Assembly (NCBI GenBank): GCA_015060395.1
Contig: SUYP01000027.1
Span: forward strand, 1 to 35,850
Direction of reading: 5' to 3'
Length of the DNA stretch: 35,850 nucleotides
From: Bacteroidales bacterium
GTDB lineage: Bacteria; Bacteroidota; Bacteroidia; Bacteroidales; UBA932
A program made the position numbers and the translations under genes. The first letter of the stretch is position 1. Each line of letters opens with the position of its first letter. Below the pieces are notes generated by a model that made no database searches, was not told where the DNA came from, and saw only the letters and a program-made list of their open reading frames with translations. Shown piece after piece: positions 32,084-35,850 of this stretch.

Positions 32084-35000
32084 TTACTCTGCAGGCTGAG
32101 CTACAGGGTTCACAGTTACTGTGAGGGTTCCCTTAAGTGTACCCCAAACGTAGTCTACTGAAGCTGGGATGCGGATTTCGTATGTACCACCTACTGGGCT
32201 CTCAATGTTGTGATATCTCAATGTGAGACCATCCTGAGTTACGCTTGCCTTTTCAGGGAGCTTACCGCTTGAGAGGTTAGTCTCGATCATATTGTTTCTG
32301 AGATCGAGCTTGAGGTAAGGCTCCTCAACCCAAGTACCGTCCTCATTTGGTGCGTATACACCAGCGATTCCATAGAAGAACCAGTATTCGCCCCAGTTGA
32401 AGTCATAACCATCTCTATAAGCCTCGTACCAAGTCCAGCATCCGTTAACCTCACCATTCTTAGTTCCGTCAACTGCAGGGTAAGCAGTATGTGATCCATC
32501 GTGTGCTGGTACAGTTGTCTCATAACCAGGAACAACCTCGAATTCAGCTGGGTGATAGATTGGCTCAGCAACAGGGATGTAAGCAACTGCCTCTCTTGTT
32601 GTTGCAGTAGTGGTTTCTACCTCACCTGCGTATGCATAGAAGTTACCGTCGAGTGGGTAATTGAGCTCAGTAAGCTTAATATCGAGAGCAACCTTAGCAG
32701 CCTCTGGTGTTGCATACTTAGCCTCTACCTCGATAGCCTTAGTCTCAGGCTCCTGGAAGATAGTCAACTTAGCAACTGTTGCCTTAGCACCGTAAACTGT
32801 AACTTCCTTCTCGATAGCCTTCTCAGTCCACTCAACTTCCCAGTAAGCAGGAGTCTTGACACGCTGAGTCTCTGGTACCCAAACAACCTCGTCGCGGCAA
32901 GTTAACTGCCAGTGTGACTCGTTGATGATATACTTGTACCCATATGGCGGAGTGATAAGCTTGTTTCTCCAATCAGTAAGGAGGTCAGCTGTAGCGAACT
33001 CAAGGAGGTCACCACCATCCTCACCGTCTCTTACTGAGAGACCTACAGGGAGGTTAAGGTTAACTGGTCTTACGAATCTTACGTAGAAGTTCTCAATAAC
33101 GTGCTCATCCTTATTGCCGAATACATAAACGCACTGGAGTGGAACTACGAGACCATCCTCAGAGTTGAGCTGTTTCTTGATATCATTGTTACCTCTGTCA
33201 AGAGTAATGTACTCAGGATTACCATAGATAGTGATACCCTCAGCAAGTTTTGCGTTCTCGAGAGCCCAATCTGGATCTACTCTGTAGTATCTTGTGAAGC
33301 ACTTAACATTAGCAGTGTTGCTGATAGTGATTGACTGCCAAGCCTCGTCAATCTTCTGGTTGAACTGGCAGTTCCTATCGCCTTCTTCTGGTGACTGAGG
33401 AACGTTTACATTTACAAGCCACTCGTTGTCAGCATTCCAGAAGAGAGGCTTACCGTCAGCTGTTGTGAGCTTCTTGAAGTCATCTGTTACAGTAGGGAGA
33501 GTTACCTTCACTACGAAGCCGAGAGTTACCTTTGTAGGATACTCAGAAGCATCAGCATACTTGTTGTAGAGAACTACTGAAGCATTGAGGACAACTTCCT
33601 GACCATAACCGATAGTACCGATCTGACCGTGCTTGAAGTCCCAAGTGATAATCTTAGTTTCTCTACCGTCAGCAGTTACGCCGTCAACGATTGCAGGAGC
33701 AGGGAGAGTGTGCTCCTTCTTAGCGTATGGAGTCTTGTAAACAACAGTCTCAGGAACATTGTCGTACTTAACATCGTATCCGTAGATATCCCAGAACTCC
33801 TGGTGGCTGAGTGATCTTACACCGTGGATGTTCTCGATTGCGCGGTAAACGTTCTGACGCATCCACTCCTCGTTGAGCTCGAAGTGTGCCTTAGTGTCAG
33901 CGCACTTGAATGTGAGGTTCTCGTTCTTCTTAACCTCCCAAGTCTCGGCTCTCTGAGCAGTTACCTTAACCTTTACATAACCACGACGAACGATGTTATC
34001 AGCCTCGTCAACGATCTCAACCTTAAGGATAGGAGTACGGCCGATAGCCTCGCGAGAGATTGCCTCAGGAATAGCGTAGAGACCCTTTACAGCGTCAGTA
34101 CACTCGATTACAGTCTGCTGGTTTGTATCAGTCTCTATTGAACCGATGAAGTACTCACGGTCAGCAACATAGAAACGATAGTCGAGTTCGTATGCAGCGA
34201 TATCGAATGCCTCACCGTCAACGCAAGTCATTACAAGTGAACGGAGGTCGAATACATCGTCATAGTATACCTCGAAGAGAGGAGCCATCTCCATTGCCTC
34301 TTCCATATAAGTTGCGAAGTGGAAGTGACCTGCTGAGTGTGCTCTCTGGTCAGCTATGAAGAGATCGTTAGCGTTGATGATGTTATCGTTAACGAGAACG
34401 TATGGTGAGCGGATAACAACTTCCTCGTTCTTATCGTTAGTGTAAACAGCCTCAAGAGCAGCGAGGTTCATAAGAGGAGCCTTAGCAGCTGTGTGAACAA
34501 CGTTACCACGACGAAGCTGGAAGTCTACAGTAGCCTCATCAGCGTTCTTCTGTGGGTTAGAAGTGAAGCCACCAAGATACTTAGCCTCTTCAGTCTCGAT
34601 CTCGAAGAGAACGAAATCATCAGCCTTAGTATCAACGCAGTTTACGTTCTGAGCAGCGCGTGCGATGAACTCATAGTTAGCGTCAGCAAGGTTGAAGTTA
34701 GATGGGTTAAAGTGGTAGCTTGCTACAGCGAGCTCTGAAACTGAGAGAGCCTTCTTGTAGTAGTCACCTCTGAGGTCAGCAGTTGTAGGAGTGTAGTCGC
34801 AACGATCACGATATGTGTCCTCATTTGTCTCGCAGTTGTCCTTTGGATTAACCTTTGCATACCAAGTGTCGTGCTCTGGTGCCATTGGAGCATAAGCGAT
34901 AGAGTTGAAACGGATAGCCTCAACACCGTCTACGAAGAAATCAGGAGCAAATGTAATGCTGCGGAGAAGACTCTCAACAAGAGTCTTAAGTGTGCTAAGA

Positions 35001-35850
35001 CCATTGTTGATAGTTGTTACGTTAGCCTCGAGAGTTGTTACTCTTGGAGTGAGAGCCTCAAGACCAGCCTTTACTGCAGCAATCTCAGCGCGGAGCTCTG
35101 TTCCGAGATCCTCTACTGAAGCAGTAAGAACATCGTAGTAAGTCTTCATATTTGCCTCAACACCGTTGATACGCTCAGCAACCTGCTCAACTGTCTGATC
35201 AAGAAGCTCGTTAACAGCTGCGATCTTCTGTGCGTTCTCAGCTATCTTTGCGTCTGTCTCAGGCATATAAGCCTTGAGAGCCTCCTCGATAGCAGCGATG
35301 TCGTCACCAGCAGCAGCAACTGCCTTAGCGATCTCGTTGATGCGAGAGTCGTTTGACTCCATATAACCCTTGAGAGCAGCAGCAACCACATCAACAGAGT
35401 CGATAGTAGCCTGGATAGCACTTCCATTGAGACCGATGAGCTTCTGGAGCTCGTTGTAGTTCTCGTTAGCAAGGTTAGTGAGCTCCTCACGGATAGCCTC
35501 AGCCTCTTCTACAGTTGCATAAGTAGTGTCAGAGTAAGCCTTGAGAGCTGCGATCTGGAGAGCGAGTTCCTGGTCAGCAGCAAGAAGCTTAGCAACCTCT
35601 TCATCGAGCTGAGCTACAGTAGCCATCTTGTTAAGACCAGCCTCGATACCCTCGATCTTTGCACCGAGAGTTGCTGCGAGGTCATTAAGACCTGCAGTTG
35701 CCTGATCGATAGCAGCCTGAAGCTCTTCCTTAGAAGCCTTGCCTGCGAGAGCTGTGTTGATCTCAGCGATCTTAGCCTCGAGAGCAGCCTTTACGATTTC
35801 GCACTCAGCCTTAGCTTCCTTGATTGCGTCAGCCTTAGCCTGAGCAGCAG
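32084..35850 (-). CDS. large coiled-coil/beta-rich protein, probably abundant at the surface (5' end outside window)
   Basis: The frame stays open from the right edge to TAA 32084-32086, giving 1254 residues. The first ATG in it, at 35626, is internal, since 74 further codons upstream continue the same Ala/Lys/Glu-rich helix (for example AAQAKADAIKEAKAE). About the first 310 visible residues form a long coiled coil (EELTNLANENYNELQKLIG, and TTLEANVTTINNGLSTLK). The remaining 940 are beta-rich, with Tyr/Asp/Asn-rich strands and a few isolated Cys, ending in GTLKGTLTVTVNPVAQPAE. I do not recognise a family. Codon choice is extremely narrow (GCT/GCA, CTC, AAG, GAG, AAC), typical of very highly expressed genes. 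It is plausibly a structural surface protein such as an S-layer or fibre subunit, but no signal peptide is visible within the window. Confidence 0.75.
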   Translation of the reverse strand, partial: AAQAKADAIKEAKAECEIVKAALEAKIAEINTALAGKASKEELQAAIDQATAGLNDLAATLGAKIEGIEAGLNKMATVAQLDEEVAKLLAADQELALQIAALKAYSDTTYATVEEAEAIREELTNLANENYNELQKLIGLNGSAIQATIDSVDVVAAALKGYMESNDSRINEIAKAVAAAGDDIAAIEEALKAYMPETDAKIAENAQKIAAVNELLDQTVEQVAERINGVEANMKTYYDVLTASVEDLGTELRAEIAAVKAGLEALTPRVTTLEANVTTINNGLSTLKTLVESLLRSITFAPDFFVDGVEAIRFNSIAYAPMAPEHDTWYAKVNPKDNCETNEDTYRDRCDYTPTTADLRGDYYKKALSVSELAVASYHFNPSNFNLADANYEFIARAAQNVNCVDTKADDFVLFEIETEEAKYLGGFTSNPQKNADEATVDFQLRRGNVVHTAAKAPLMNLAALEAVYTNDKNEEVVIRSPYVLVNDNIINANDLFIADQRAHSAGHFHFATYMEEAMEMAPLFEVYYDDVFDLRSLVMTCVDGEAFDIAAYELDYRFYVADREYFIGSIETDTNQQTVIECTDAVKGLYAIPEAISREAIGRTPILKVEIVDEADNIVRRGYVKVKVTAQRAETWEVKKNENLTFKCADTKAHFELNEEWMRQNVYRAIENIHGVRSLSHQEFWDIYGYDVKYDNVPETVVYKTPYAKKEHTLPAPAIVDGVTADGRETKIITWDFKHGQIGTIGYGQEVVLNASVVLYNKYADASEYPTKVTLGFVVKVTLPTVTDDFKKLTTADGKPLFWNADNEWLVNVNVPQSPEEGDRNCQFNQKIDEAWQSITISNTANVKCFTRYYRVDPDWALENAKLAEGITIYGNPEYITLDRGNNDIKKQLNSEDGLVVPLQCVYVFGNKDEHVIENFYVRFVRPVNLNLPVGLSVRDGEDGGDLLEFATADLLTDWRNKLITPPYGYKYIINESHWQLTCRDEVVWVPETQRVKTPAYWEVEWTEKAIEKEVTVYGAKATVAKLTIFQEPETKAIEVEAKYATPEAAKVALDIKLTELNYPLDGNFYAYAGEVETTTATTREAVAYIPVAEPIYHPAEFEVVPGYETTVPAHDGSHTAYPAVDGTKNGEVNGCWTWYEAYRDGYDFNWGEYWFFYGIAGVYAPNEDGTWVEEPYLKLDLRNNMIETNLSSGKLPEKASVTQDGLTLRYHNIESPVGGTYEIRIPASVDYVWGTLKGTLTVTVNPVAQPAE

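Overview
The window looks like a chromosome segment of a Bacteroidota, most likely a Bacteroidales gut-type organism. The evidence is lipoprotein signal peptides in the style of that phylum, several matches to its -7 promoter element (TAnnTTTG), a fimbrillin-like lipoprotein, a DUF3575 protein, a PL29-N-terminal/DUF4988-type collagen-like protein, a Fib_succ_major (FISUMP) domain, an Rpn/PD-(D/E)XK protein and an IS66-family element. By eye base composition is near 50% GC through most of the window and more AT-rich around 20.3-23.5 kb. All family assignments come from reading motifs; no database search was run.

Left edge (1-3.3 kb): gene debris, namely the tail of an AMP-dependent acyl-CoA ligase gene on the minus strand and the end of a LytTR DNA-binding domain on the plus strand. 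Then comes a minus-strand pair, a 48-aa peptide ORF followed by a fimbrillin-like lipoprotein. A divergent plus-strand gene encodes a small putative lipoprotein and ends at a strong terminator.

Centre-left (3.4-15.0 kb): a long co-directional series that reads as a phosphate or polyphosphate handling region. In order: a DUF47/PhoU-like protein; an unusual membrane regulator made of a PiT-permease-like domain, a coiled coil and a LuxR-type HTH; an OprP/OprO-type porin; a lipoprotein with two lamin-tail domains; two adjacent triphosphate-tunnel (CYTH-type) proteins, one canonical and one diverged; a DASS/SLC13 anion permease; and two unrecognised membrane proteins, the second with an EF-hand loop. 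REP-like palindromes and hairpins separate some of the genes. The phosphate role is inferred from families and order.

Middle (15.0-21.1 kb): a 31-bp-arm bidirectional terminator separates this series from a convergent OmpA-like lipoprotein gene with a near-consensus promoter. An Rpn-family nuclease/transposase gene follows. Next is a 1.63-kb IS66-type element with matching 26-bp ends but a transposase broken by deletion and frameshift. A minus-strand trypsin-like protease gene with an intact H/D/S triad comes after it.

Right (21.2-35.85 kb, minus strand): a surface-protein locus. Transcription runs from a large, strongly codon-biased coiled-coil/beta-rich protein (cut by the window edge), past a terminator, to a DUF3575 outer-membrane protein. 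It ends with a 3391-aa collagen-like lipoprotein of about 13 modules, which includes identical 636-bp tandem units and ends in a FISUMP domain. The two best candidates for undescribed biology are the PiT-like/LuxR regulator with its phosphate cluster, and this giant collagen-like surface system.
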